This document shows, one piece after another, positions 17,936-27,800 of a stretch of DNA of 64,000 bases (positions are counted from its first letter, which is position 1; the number at the start of each line of letters is the position of its first letter). This stretch comes from Chloroflexi bacterium 13_1_40CM_65_17. Its GTDB lineage: Bacteria; Chloroflexota; Dormibacteria; Dormibacterales; Dormibacteraceae. Position numbers and translations under genes: made by a program. The DNA is taken from contig MNES01000056.1 in assembly GCA_001917815.1 (NCBI GenBank), forward strand, positions 1 through 64,000, written 5' to 3'. The notes beneath the pieces were generated by a model. It made no database searches. It saw nothing but the letters and a program-made list of their open reading frames with translations, and was not told where the DNA came from.

Positions 17936-18451
17936 ATGACCGAGACGAGCGTGGAGACGTTGGAGGCACCGGCGACGAATGGGGAGCACGAGGCTTCGCC
18001 GGCCGGCGAAGCGAGCTCGACCGTGCTTGCCCGGGACGACGCGTTCAACGGGCGGCTTCAGATCAAGGGCAACGGCCAGATCCTGGGCCACTACAGCGGT
18101 CAGGTCGAGTGCGACGGCGACCTCTTCGTAGGCCCGGAAGCCCACGTAGAGGCGGATATCCAGGGCGCGAGGGTCACGATCTCGGGCCAGGTGCGTGGGA
18201 ACATCGTCGCCATCAGCCGGTTGAAGATCACCAACACAGGCCGGCTCGAGGGTGATGCGCGGGTGGGGGCGTTGGTCGTCCTCGAAGGCGGCGTTCACCA
18301 CGGCGTGATCAGGGTCCACCCGGAAGGGATTCCAGAGGCGAGGGACACGGCCATCATCCAATCCGCATCCCGTCCCGCCACGGTTGTGGCTCTGAAGACG
18401 CTCCCGAACCCGGTGGGCCGGGTCAGGAAGTTCTGGGGTGAGTTCTTCTAG
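17936..18451 (+). CDS. bactofilin-family cytoskeletal protein
   Basis: A 171-residue protein. Its central part (about residues 40-130) is the bactofilin right-handed beta-helix: repeated short strands such as GQILGHYSGQVECDGDLFV, then ADIQGARVTISGQVRGNIV and ISRLKITNTGRLEGDAR. Flanks are short, charged and probably disordered. Bactofilins polymerise without nucleotide and scaffold cell-shape or polar complexes. A GGGAGG ribosome-binding site precedes the ATG. The end overlaps the next gene by 14 bases. Confidence 0.88.
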   Translation: MTETSVETLEAPATNGEHEASPAGEASSTVLARDDAFNGRLQIKGNGQILGHYSGQVECDGDLFVGPEAHVEADIQGARVTISGQVRGNIVAISRLKITNTGRLEGDARVGALVVLEGGVHHGVIRVHPEGIPEARDTAIIQSASRPATVVALKTLPNPVGRVRKFWGEFF

Positions 18452-18908
18452 GCGGGGATCCGGGAAAGAGCGCTCGGCGGCCCGAACGAAAGCTCGGGCC
18501 GCTGAGGCGACTGCCAAACGCTCGGCGAAGATGGCCGCCAAGGCGGCTGCGACGCCGCCCAAGGTCAAAGCATCGCCGCCCCGGCCGAGACCCCCTCTCC
18601 CGGGCCCGGGATCGTCCCGACTCACAATCAAGCCCGGGCTGCCGGGCGCGGTCAGGGCTCAGCTGGTCCTCTCCACAAAACTACGACCTCCAGGCCAGCG
18701 CCGTCTGAGCGAGGTGGAGCTAGACGAGGACGAGGTGCTCATCGACGGTTTCAACGCGACGCTGGAGGGCGCCAGCGTGCGAATCACGGCCGTATTGGAG
18801 CGTACGTGCGTTTACGTAGATCGAAATGGCGATCGGAGGCTTGCCCGCAAGAAAGATCTTTGGGTCGAGGCAGATAAGCTGCCAATCAGGCGCCGGGGCA
18901 TCGGCTAA
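18438..18908 (+). CDS. hypothetical protein coupled to bactofilin
   Basis: A 156-residue protein starting inside the last codons of the bactofilin gene. Residues 1-70 are an Ala/Lys/Pro/Arg-rich, disordered basic stretch. Residues 75-156 form a compact predicted beta domain (LSEVELDEDEVLIDGFNATL, then SVRITAVLERTCVYVDRNG). I recognise no family. Basic tails like this can bind nucleic acid or membranes. Overlap with bactofilin suggests a partner role, for example as an adaptor. Confidence 0.55.
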   Translation: MSSSRRGSGKERSAARTKARAAEATAKRSAKMAAKAAATPPKVKASPPRPRPPLPGPGSSRLTIKPGLPGAVRAQLVLSTKLRPPGQRRLSEVELDEDEVLIDGFNATLEGASVRITAVLERTCVYVDRNGDRRLARKKDLWVEADKLPIRRRGIG

Positions 18909-18947
18909 GCTACCGGCCGCGATGCCGCTGAGGACCCCGGCCCAGAC

Positions 18948-19949
18948 TTGATCGAGCCGCGCACAAACCGCAACCTGGCGCTGGAGCTCCTGCGTGTCAC
19001 CGAAGCGGGGGCGCTTGCCGCGGCGCCACTTCAGGGCCGCGGCAACAAATCGGCTGCGGACCACCGAGCCGTCGAGGCCATCCGGGAGGCCATGGCCTCA
19101 GTGGACATGAGGGGCACGGTCGTCATCGGCGAGGGTGAGAAGGACGAAGCGCCGATGCTGTATTTCGGCGAGAAGATCGGCAACGGCCTCGAGCCCGAGG
19201 TGGACATCGCGGTCGATCCGATCGAAGGCACGAGCCTCACCGCGTCAGGTTTGCCTGGCGCGATCTCGGTCGTCGCGCTGGCAGAGCGTGGCTCCATGTT
19301 CACGACGCACGTTCACTACATGCAGAAGCTGGTCGTCGGCCGGCGGGCGAGAGGCGTCATCGACCTGGAGATGCCGGTCGCATGGAATCTGAGACGGATC
19401 GCCAAGGCCGAGGGCTTGCCCGTGCAAGAGCTGACGGTGGTGGTCCTGGAGCGGGATCGCAATCAGCAGATCGTCGCGGACATTCGCGCCCTCGGCGCAC
19501 GCATCAAGCTGATCACAGCAGGCGATGTCGCCGGGGCGCTCGAGGCCGCGCTGGAGACGAGGTCAGGCATCCATTGCATGATGGGCTCGGGTGGCGCCAC
19601 AGAGGGAGTATTGGCAGCCTGCGCCATCAAGACCATCGGCGGCGACATGCAGGCCAAGCTCTACTTCCGCGATGACAAGGAGCGCGAGCTCGCCAAGAAG
19701 GAAGGCCACGACCCGAACAAGGTTCTACACCTCGACGACCTCTGCTCGGGCAGTGACATCTTCTTCGCGGCCACGGGGATCACCTCGGGCGAGCTCCTGA
19801 AGGGCGTTCGGTATGAGGACGTGTACGCGTACACGCAATCAATGGTTTTGCGCTCGGCGTCGGGCACTATGCGCATCGTGGATGCGTACCACCCGATCGA
19901 CAAGCTGAGAGCCAAGGGCCTGCTCCCCGAGCAGGTCGCGATCCCCTGA
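18948..19949 (+). CDS. glpX: class II fructose-1,6-bisphosphatase
   Basis: This 333-residue GlpX-type phosphatase removes the C1 phosphate of fructose-1,6-bisphosphate in gluconeogenesis. The N-terminus NRNLALELLRVTEAGALAAA is typical. Metal and substrate residues sit in VIGEGEKDEAPML and in VDIAVDPIEGTSLTA, with the GSGGATEGVLAACAIKT block later. The TTG start at 18948 is chosen because the conserved N-terminus begins ten residues in. Length matches the family. Confidence 0.95.
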   Translation: MIEPRTNRNLALELLRVTEAGALAAAPLQGRGNKSAADHRAVEAIREAMASVDMRGTVVIGEGEKDEAPMLYFGEKIGNGLEPEVDIAVDPIEGTSLTASGLPGAISVVALAERGSMFTTHVHYMQKLVVGRRARGVIDLEMPVAWNLRRIAKAEGLPVQELTVVVLERDRNQQIVADIRALGARIKLITAGDVAGALEAALETRSGIHCMMGSGGATEGVLAACAIKTIGGDMQAKLYFRDDKERELAKKEGHDPNKVLHLDDLCSGSDIFFAATGITSGELLKGVRYEDVYAYTQSMVLRSASGTMRIVDAYHPIDKLRAKGLLPEQVAIP

Positions 19950-20035
19950 GCGCAAGCGAAGCGGGGCAGTTCCTCGCTGCGGCGGTCAAGTCCTTCGGCA
20001 AGGCGCAGTGGGAATGGATCGCGGCCGCGCGCACG

Positions 20036-20734
20036 GTGTCCCGGCAGCGCCCTTCCACGGCCGAAGTCGAGGATGTTCTCGACGGGCTGCTTTCAAACGC
20101 GGACCAGGGGATGGTCAATGCGTTCACTGGCGGCTTCAGGGTGACCCAGACCAAGCTAGCGATCAACAAGGTGGTGTCCGACGACGTGACGTCGGCCGCG
20201 CTCGAGTCGGCGCAGGTCGTAGCCCTCGCGATCCTCGTGCGCGAACAGATGGATCCCGCCCATTTCGCGGTGCTGTACCGGCCGTTTGCCACCGTTTTGC
20301 CAGGGCCCGGTTACCAGCCGCCGCCGCCGGTTGACCGTCAGATCGCGGCCTTCCTGGCCCGCCTGCCGACGCTGTCGGGCCCCACCGAGGCCGAGGCGGC
20401 AGCCGTGGCCAAAGCGCTTAGCGAACCGCCCAAGGCTGCGGGGACGGTCGCCGCTCCCGCGCTTAAGCCGACGAAGGGTTTCGAGCCTTCGGCGCTCTAT
20501 CAGGCGGCCTGGAAGGGCGTCATCGAGGCGGCGAACAAGTCGGGTCGGACGATGGCGTTCCGCGCCACGCAGGATGGGGCGGAGATGGCGGCCCCGCACG
20601 ACGGCTCAGGGATCGTGGGCCACGCAGGCGTGGCTGCCGGCGGCATCTTCATGCGCGACGTCCTGCCGGTGGAGCAGGTGCTGCTGCTCTACGAGCCGTT
20701 CGCGGCGGCTTTTCCTTACGAGTCGCTTCTGTAG
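20036..20734 (+). CDS. hypothetical protein
   Basis: A 232-residue soluble protein with no recognised domain. It is rich in alanine and proline around residues 95-145. Two similar segments can be seen, VREQMDPAHFAVLYRPFATV and FMRDVLPVEQVLLLYEPFAA, which suggests an internal repeat of a small domain separated by a linker. The GTG at 20036 is the first standard start. The frame is open and coding-like back to the glpX stop (19946, CTG), so the true N-terminus may be about 30 residues longer. Convergent with the acyl-CoA synthetase. Confidence 0.6.
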   Translation: MSRQRPSTAEVEDVLDGLLSNADQGMVNAFTGGFRVTQTKLAINKVVSDDVTSAALESAQVVALAILVREQMDPAHFAVLYRPFATVLPGPGYQPPPPVDRQIAAFLARLPTLSGPTEAEAAAVAKALSEPPKAAGTVAAPALKPTKGFEPSALYQAAWKGVIEAANKSGRTMAFRATQDGAEMAAPHDGSGIVGHAGVAAGGIFMRDVLPVEQVLLLYEPFAAAFPYESLL

Positions 20735-20738
20735 GCCC

Positions 20739-22268
20739 TTAAGCCGTCCGAACGCCAGCGGCTCTCTCCAGTCCCAGCTCCTCGACCGAAACGTCGCGCA
20801 TCAAGAACTTTTGGACTTTCCCGGTGACCGTCATCGGGAACGAGTCCACGAACTTCCAGCGTCGCGGAATCTTGTACGACGCGATCTTGCCTTTGCACCA
20901 GGCGGCAAGCTCGTCACCCGTTACGGCGCCGCCCTCACGCAGCTTGACCCACGCCATGACCTCTTCGCCGTATTTCTCCGAAGGCACCCCGATCACCTGG
21001 ACGTCGGCGACGGCGGGGTGGCCGTACAAGAACTCCTCGACCTCGCGCGGGTAGATGTTCTCGCCGCCGCGGATGATCATGTCCTTGATCCGGCCGACGA
21101 TGTTGACGTAGCCAAGCTCATCCATCGTGGCGAGGTCGCCGGTATGCATCCAGCGAGCCTTGTCGATGGCCTGGCGGGTCGCCTCGTCGTTGTTCCAGTA
21201 GCCAAGCATGACGATGTAGCCGCGGCTGCACAGCTCGCCAGGAGCGCCTCGCGGAACGACCGCCCCAGTTGAGGGATCCACGATCTTGATCTCCACGTGC
21301 GGGTGGACCCGACCGACAGTTGACACGCGCTTTTCGAGCGGGTCGTCTGTCGCGCATTGAGTCGAGACCGGTGAGGTTTCGGTCATGCCGTAGGCGATCG
21401 TCATCTCCGGGATGTGCATCACCGTCTGCACCTTCTTCATCACCTCGACTGGGCACGGCGATCCGGCCATGATGCCGGTGCGCAACGAGTTGAAGTCGAA
21501 TTCCTTGAACCGCGGATGCTCGAGCTCACCGATGAACATGGTCGGCACGCCGTAAAGAGAGGTGCACCTCTCCTTCTGCACTGTCTCCATTACCGCCACC
21601 GGGTCGTAGGCCTCGGCGGGAACGACCATGGTCGCGCCGTGCGTGGTGCAGGCAAGGTTGCCCAGCACCATGCCGAAGCAGTGGTAGAAGGGCACGGGAA
21701 TGCAAACCCGGTCCTGCTCGGCGTAGTGGAGGGTCTCGCCGATGAAGAAACCGTTGTTCAGGATGTTGTGGTGGGTGAGGGTGGCCCCTTTCGGGAACCC
21801 GGTCGTGCCCGACGTGTACTGGATGTTGATCGGGTCGTCGAACTGCAGCGATGCCTCGAGCTCGTGCAGCTCTGCGAGGCTGGTCTTCGAGCCATCCCGC
21901 TGCAGGGCATCCCATCCGTCCTCGAGAACAAGCGCTTCGCGCAGCTCTGGGCAGCGGCCCTTCACCTCGGCGAGCATCGCGCGGTAGTCGGCCTGGCGAA
22001 ACCCCGCGGCGAGGATCAGGAAGCTGATGCCTGATTGGTTGAGGACGTATTCCAGCTCTGAGGTGCGGTAGGCCGGGTTGATGTTGACGAGGATCGCGCC
22101 CATGGCGGCGGTTGCGAACTGAGTGACGACCCACTCGTAACGATTCGGTGACCAGATGCCGACCCGATCGCCCCTTCGCACGCCGCGCGCCAGGAGGCCG
22201 CGTGCGACCAGCTCACATTGCTCGACGAGCTCTTGGTAAGTCGAGCGGTAGGCCTGATGGGTCACCAC
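20739..22268 (-). CDS. acyl-CoA synthetase (AMP-binding), start unresolved
   Basis: A 509-residue AMP-forming fatty-acid:CoA ligase. The P-loop motif is [20 protein letters not shown]. The A8 motif region is [21 protein letters not shown], and the catalytic lysine is in the C-terminal [11 protein letters not shown]. Homology to this family continues upstream of the GTG at 22268 for about 39 residues ([20 protein letters not shown] and following), in frame to a stop at 22404-22406. That extension holds no ATG, GTG or TTG. The true start may be a rare codon, or there is a small frameshift near 22400. Function: activation of medium or long-chain fatty acids. Confidence 0.9.
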   Translation of the reverse strand: MVTHQAYRSTYQELVEQCELVARGLLARGVRRGDRVGIWSPNRYEWVVTQFATAAMGAILVNINPAYRTSELEYVLNQSGISFLILAAGFRQADYRAMLAEVKGRCPELREALVLEDGWDALQRDGSKTSLAELHELEASLQFDDPINIQYTSGTTGFPKGATLTHHNILNNGFFIGETLHYAEQDRVCIPVPFYHCFGMVLGNLACTTHGATMVVPAEAYDPVAVMETVQKERCTSLYGVPTMFIGELEHPRFKEFDFNSLRTGIMAGSPCPVEVMKKVQTVMHIPEMTIAYGMTETSPVSTQCATDDPLEKRVSTVGRVHPHVEIKIVDPSTGAVVPRGAPGELCSRGYIVMLGYWNNDEATRQAIDKARWMHTGDLATMDELGYVNIVGRIKDMIIRGGENIYPREVEEFLYGHPAVADVQVIGVPSEKYGEEVMAWVKLREGGAVTGDELAAWCKGKIASYKIPRRWKFVDSFPMTVTGKVQKFLMRDVSVEELGLERAAGVRTA

Positions 22269-22403
22269 GAGAGCGTCGCGGGCCCCGAACCTGTCGGCGG
22301 TTCGCCGAAGGTTCTGGAAGATGGTGTCGCCCAGGAGCGGAACGTCGCCGGCGCCGTGGACGTAGCTGAGCTGAACGGCCGTTTTCCCCCTTGGTCCGAC
22401 ACT

Positions 22404-22662
22404 CTATTTTGCGCCTCCTGAGCCGAAGAACCAAGCCCTTGACACCCCCTGCCGATCCGCGCAAGCTGATTCCAATTCGTTCGGCGTCGGGTCCGTCGCA
22501 GTTCACGCAAAGGTTGGCCTCCATAAGTAGGCAACGGCCGTAGAGCGGCGCAGAAACCAAGTGCGTGTCACCCGAACGGAACCCGGCCGAGGCGGTGTCG
22601 CTGCAGGCGCCGCCTCGTTTTACGTCTGGAAGTGCGCCCTGCGCGCGCCCGGCGCGTCTGGC
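22404..22662. other. intergenic gap with one hairpin
   Basis: About 260 bases between the MFS gene end and the acyl-CoA synthetase start. The only clear structure is CGAGGCGG at 22588-22595 paired with CCGCCTCG at 22610-22617, followed by TTTT on the plus strand. No gene was found here. Confidence 0.4.
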
Positions 22663-23934
22663 TCAGCGCACCGCCTTGATCCTGCTGACCAGCACGGTGC
22701 CCAGGAACAAGAACAGGACCGCGCTCGAGAAGACCATCCGGTAGCCTGCGTTGGCGGCCATGTGCTTGTTGAGGTAGTCGATGAGCGCACCGCCGAAGAG
22801 CGGGAGGATCGCCTGGGGCAGCGTCAAGGCGATGTGGAACAGACCCATGTCCTTGGCGCTGGCCTTGGGGTCGGGCAGCGTGTCGCAGGCCAGAGCCCAA
22901 TCGACCGCGAAGTACAGCCCGTAGCCGATCCCGTATGCGATTCCAAGTGCGAAGACGAGTGGAATGGACTTCGGATAGAACGCGATGAAGACGATCGCCA
23001 CGAATGCCTGGGCCGCGCCCGCGAGGTAGACGAAGATCTTGCGACGCTTTATTCGGTCTGAGATCTGGCCACCGAAGAACCCGAAGGGAAGCGCTGTGAG
23101 GACAACCACCAGCAGCCAGTTGGACGTGAACTTCGCCGCATCCTCGTTTGGTCCCAGCACGACATCGCGGAAGAAGTTGACCAGGAAATAGAGGACGACC
23201 GTGATTCCCGACGAGACCATGAGCCGGGTGAAGATCACCCAGGCGAAGTCGCCTTCGTGAAGCGGCCGGAGGAACTCACTCACGGTCTCGCCCAACGGCC
23301 GGCTCGCCGGCGGCTCCAAACGCGTGAGACCCTCGGTCCGAGCCGCCCATACGGTGGGGATCAGAGAGAGCGCGGCGACGGCACCCAGAACCAGGTAGAT
23401 ACCGCGACTATGTCCGATCAGCCCCGTTAGCCCAAGGCCGCCGCCGATACCCAGCTGGGTCATGGTGGCGAGGAACCCGCTGGCCTTACCGATCTGCTGG
23501 GCAGGAACGACATCCGGGATGATCCCCGCGTACGCGGCCCCAGCCGCATTGAAGAAGAACTGGATGATCGCGTACCCGATGACTATCTCGGGATAGTTGT
23601 TGGCCGCCATCAGGATCAAGAGGCCTGGGATGGTGAGGAGCGTGCCGGCCACCATGATCGGTCGACGGCGTCCGTACCGGGTGTTCAAACGATCGGACCA
23701 GGCGCCGACGAGGGGAGGCACGGTCATCGCCAGTACGCCGCCAATGCCGAGCGCTACGCCGATCGCGGTGTTCTGCAACCCCTTCGGGACCACGGAATCG
23801 ACCTGGGCCTGGATCAGGACCGTGGTCAGAGGCAGCCACAGGAAGTTGCTTCCGAACCAGAACGCGCTTAGCGCCGCGTGCTGCAGGTTGCCGTAATGGG
23901 CTTGCTTGCTGGCGATCGCAGCCGTCGCGGACAT
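22663..23934 (-). CDS. MFS transporter (GPH/SLC45-like)
   Basis: A 423-residue integral membrane protein with about 12 hydrophobic segments. The loop 2-3 signature GAWSDRLNTRYGRRRP is typical of MFS transporters. The second half has the related GGQISDRIKRRKIF. The pattern with an extended R/G-rich loop resembles glycoside-pentoside-hexuronide and SLC45-like sugar carriers. No sugar catabolic gene lies beside it, so substrate is open. The ATG at 23934 is followed by a short hydrophilic leader. Confidence 0.85.
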   Translation of the reverse strand: MSATAAIASKQAHYGNLQHAALSAFWFGSNFLWLPLTTVLIQAQVDSVVPKGLQNTAIGVALGIGGVLAMTVPPLVGAWSDRLNTRYGRRRPIMVAGTLLTIPGLLILMAANNYPEIVIGYAIIQFFFNAAGAAYAGIIPDVVPAQQIGKASGFLATMTQLGIGGGLGLTGLIGHSRGIYLVLGAVAALSLIPTVWAARTEGLTRLEPPASRPLGETVSEFLRPLHEGDFAWVIFTRLMVSSGITVVLYFLVNFFRDVVLGPNEDAAKFTSNWLLVVVLTALPFGFFGGQISDRIKRRKIFVYLAGAAQAFVAIVFIAFYPKSIPLVFALGIAYGIGYGLYFAVDWALACDTLPDPKASAKDMGLFHIALTLPQAILPLFGGALIDYLNKHMAANAGYRMVFSSAVLFLFLGTVLVSRIKAVR

Positions 23935-24001
23935 GGCCGCAAGGCTAAGTTAAGTAGGCTGACTCCGCCGACTGAAAAGCGGTAGGCTTTGTCGGCCCCC
24001 C

Positions 24002-24412
24002 ATGCACCCGGTCCTTTCGCGCGCCAAAGAGGTTCTCATCGATATGCCACGGCACGGCAAGCTCGCATACTGCCTGCTCCGTGACCCGAGGGTTCCGGCC
24101 GCCCCGAAGGCGGCGGTACTGGGCGCACTGGCCCTGATCGTGAGCCCGATCGACTTCCCAGCGTGGATCCCGGTGGTGGGCGAGCTCGACATGCTGGCGC
24201 TTGGGGTGCTCGCGGTGAAGACATTCATCGAGGCATGCCCGGAAGACGTGCGCCGCGAGCACGAGGAAGCGCTGAAGGCCGGCGAGAGCGTGTTCGATCG
24301 CGATTTTCGCGACACGGTCGCGGCGGCTCGAGAGGGCACGGGTAGGCTTGCCAGCCGGATCCGGGCGCGGGTGTCGCGCCAGGACCAGTATCAACCGGTA
24401 TCGGAGGGCTAG
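24002..24412 (+). CDS. DUF1232 (YkvA-like) membrane protein
   Basis: A 136-residue protein with the DUF1232 core. It reads RDPRVPAAPKAAVLGALALI, then VSPIDFPAWIPVVGELDMLA, i.e. the conserved sPiDliPd-like turn between two hydrophobic helices. The C-terminal 50 residues are charged and helical. Members are small membrane proteins of unknown function. It stops 5 bases before rplI, so the two probably share a transcript. Confidence 0.8.
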   Translation: MHPVLSRAKEVLIDMPRHGKLAYCLLRDPRVPAAPKAAVLGALALIVSPIDFPAWIPVVGELDMLALGVLAVKTFIEACPEDVRREHEEALKAGESVFDRDFRDTVAAAREGTGRLASRIRARVSRQDQYQPVSEG

Positions 24413-24417
24413 GGACA

Positions 24418-24798
24418 GTGCGGGTGATGTTGACCAAGGACGTCGCGAACGTCGGCAAGGCCGGCGATGTGAAGGAGGTCACCGACGGGTACGGCCGCAA
24501 CTTCCTCTTGCCGCGAAAGCTGGCCGTGCCGGCTCACAAGGGGACGGAGGCGGAAGCCAAGCGGATGCGCGAGGCGGCGATCAAGCGCGAGACCAAGGAT
24601 CGGGTCGAGGCTCAGGCGGTCGCCGACGAGATAGACAACAAGACCGTCGTGGTGCGTCTGAAGGTCGGCGCCGAGGACAAGGCCTTCGGATCGATCACGA
24701 ACCAGGACATCGCCGCCGCCCTGAAGGCTCAGCATCGGGTTGAGATCGACCGCGACGTGGCCGCCCACGTCAATGTGATCGTCACCCAGGACCGCTAG
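24418..24798 (+). CDS. rplI: 50S ribosomal protein L9, short C-terminal domain
   Basis: A 126-residue L9. The N-terminal rRNA-binding domain is intact: MRVMLTKDVANVGKAGDVKE and GYGRNFLLPRKLAVPA. The long connecting helix follows, then the C-terminal domain start KAFGSITNQDIAAALK. After HRVEID the usual block with the KIELPEPIK-type strand and the following strand is missing, so the protein is about 20-25 residues shorter than most L9. L9 stabilises frame maintenance, and the C-terminal domain is tolerant of change. Lies just upstream of dnaB, the classical rplI-dnaB order. Confidence 0.92.
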   Translation: MRVMLTKDVANVGKAGDVKEVTDGYGRNFLLPRKLAVPAHKGTEAEAKRMREAAIKRETKDRVEAQAVADEIDNKTVVVRLKVGAEDKAFGSITNQDIAAALKAQHRVEIDRDVAAHVNVIVTQDR

Positions 24799-24810
24799 GG
24801 GCTTCGGTTT

Positions 24811-27800
24811 ATGGCGACGATCGCGCTCACACCCGGGAGGGTGCCGCCACACGACCTCGACGCCGAGATGTCGGTGCTCGGGTCGATCCTCCTCGACCCC
24901 CTATCGATCGCCAAGGTGCTGCAGTTCCTCCACCCGGAGGACTTCTATCGCGAGAACAACGGCCAGGTCTACCGCGCCGCGCTGGACCTGTTCGCGGCGG
25001 GCGAGCCCATCGACAACGTCACTGTGGCCGCTCAGCTGCAGACCATGGGCATGCTCGATCGGATCGGCGGGCGCACGCAGCTGGCATCGATGCAGAGCGT
25101 GGTTCCGACCGCGGCCAACATCGAGTACTACGGCCGGATCATCAAGGAGAAGGCATACAAGCGGCGCCTGATCTCCGCCGGGGCGAACATCGCGGGCTTC
25201 GGCTACGACGATGGGGTGGAGGCCGAGGAGGCGATCAACCAGGCGCAGTCGCTGGTCTTCGGTGTCGCGGACGACCGCGATCAGCGCGAGCTGTCGAAGC
25301 TGTACGACCTGCTCGGGCCGGCGATGGAGCGGATCTCGCTGCAGATGGAGAGCGGGCAGGGCGTGGTGGGCGTGCCCTCAGGATTCCACGACCTCGACAG
25401 GATGACGGGTGGGTTCAAGGACTCGGACCTGATCATCGTGGCGGGCCGGCCCTCGATGGGGAAGTGCCTGGCTTACGACAGTATCATCGACGACCCTGCG
25501 ACCGGCGAACGGGTAACAATCGAGGAGGCTGTTAGCCGACAAATGCCGAGGGTCCTCGGATTTGCCTGGGATGGATCCATTGAGCCGCAGGAAGTCCATG
25601 CCTGGGTCGACAGCGGCGTCAAGCCTTGCTTTCGCGTTACTACGCGCACCGGACGTGCGGTCGAGGTAACCGGCCATCATCCCTTCCTCACGACGAAAGG
25701 CTGGCAGCCTCTTTCCGACATCGAGGTCGGCGTCCGCATCGCAGTTCCGAGAGCACTTCGGTGCTTTGGTCAGGACTGCTCGTTAAAGCTCACACAAGTT
25801 CGGTTGTTGGCATATTTCATTGCTGAGGGTGGCCTGACTGGGACTACACCAGGGTTTACAAACACGGATCCCGACATCCTCGCCGACTTCCATTCGCTGG
25901 TCGCGCAGCACTTTCCGTCGCTCCACATGCGCCGCCACGCCATCACTTATTTCCCATCCGGGCAACGAAAGGGCTTTCCGAACCCGCTGACCAGTTGGTT
26001 GCGGAGCTTTGGGCTGATGGGAAAGGTCGCTGATCAGAAGCTGTTCCCCGAATCGGTTTGGTGTTGGGATCGCGAGCGACTGCGTGAATTCATCAAGGTT
26101 CTGATGAGCTGTGATGGAACCGTCTACTCGATGAGCGGCTACCCGCGCATCGAATTCGCAGTGGCGTCGGAAGGCCTGGCCCAAGACATGCATCACGCAC
26201 TGATCAGATTCGGCATTGTCGCGAAGCTCTGGAAGAAGAAAGACCGCTGCTGGCGAGTCGAGATCACTGAGCCGGCGTCCGTTCGCCGTTACCAGACCCA
26301 GATTGGATGGATAGGCGAAAAGTCACGGCGATTCACAGGCGAGCTTCCCACCCGCCGGAGCAATGTCGGCCATCTGTCGAAGGAGATCTGGTCAGACGTT
26401 CGATTCGCTGCCGAGCATCGTGGGCTGACCTTGGCGGATGTTGCGCGGCGAGCGGGTGAGCCGCATTCCGAAGTCAGAGGATTCAACCTGCACACATCGC
26501 GTGGTCTACCGTCTGCCCGCTTGGCCGCATATGCCGAGGTCCTGAACGAAGTTGGCCTTCGCCAGGTTGCGAGCGACGACATCTACTGGGACGAGATCAT
26601 CTCCATCGAGGCAACCGGCGAGCACCAGGTCTATGACCTCACGGTGCCTGATACAAATAACTTCATCGCTCAAGACATCCTGGTGCACAACACATCGTTC
26701 GCTCTCAACGTCGGCCTGCATGCCGCGCTCGAGTCTCGCAAATCGATCGCGATTTTCAGCCTGGAGATGTCCAAGGAACAGCTGACTGAACGGCTACTCA
26801 CCGAGCAGGCTCAAATCGACGCTCAGCGCCTGCATCGGGGGTTGCTGAGCGAGGCCGAATTCGACCGCGTTTCCAACTCCCTCGGACCTCTCGGAGAGGC
26901 GGCGATCTATATCGACGACACGCCAGTCATGGATGAGCTGACCCTGCAGCTGAAAGCGCGGCAGGCCAAGATGCGCCACAGCATCGACATGATCATCGTG
27001 GACTACCTCCAATTGATGCATGGCCGGTCACGTGGCGACGACAACCGTGTGCAGGAGGTTTCGTCGATCTCGAGAGCGCTCAAGGGGTTGGCGCGTGAGC
27101 TGCGAATACCGGTGCTCGCCATCTCTCAGCTGAGCCGAGCGCCGGAGCAGCGTCCCGACAAGCGGCCGATCCTGAGCGACCTTCGCGAGTCAGGTTGCCT
27201 CGCAGGAGATACACCGATCTACCTGCCCGACTCTGGAGCCTACGTACAGATCAAGGATCTCGTGGGAAAGACCGGCTTTCGCGTCTTGGCCCTTGACCGG
27301 GGCTGGTGGCGCTTGGAAGCCAAGCGCGTTACGAACGCGTTTGCAACAGGTACCAAACCCGTCTTCAAGGTGACATCTCAATTGGGTCGTACCGTTCGCG
27401 CGACGGCAAATCACCAGTTTCTGACCATAGCGGGCTGGCGGCGGCTCGACGAGCTACAGCCAGGCGATCACATCGCAATGCCTCGAATCCTGCAGGGCCC
27501 CGCAACGGACTCGATGAGCCACGCAGAGTTGGGACTATTGGGCCACCTGATTGGGGACGGTTGCACGTTGCCGACTCACGCGATTCAGTACACGACTAAG
27601 GATCAGACACTCGCCGAAGAGGTCGTCAACCTAGCCAAGCAAGTATTTAGTGATTCCGTACGACCTCGGATTCACGAAGAAAGAACCTGGATCCAGGTCT
27701 ATCTGCCTCCGACACGACATCTCACGCACGGCCTGAGGAACCCGGTACGCGTCTGGCTCGAAGAGCTCGGCGCGTTTGGCCTTCGCTCCTACGAGAAACG

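Noticed and set aside
22588-22621. Plus-strand terminator with TTTT
   Set aside because: No plus-strand gene reads into it; both neighbours are on the minus strand. Kept only as a hairpin.
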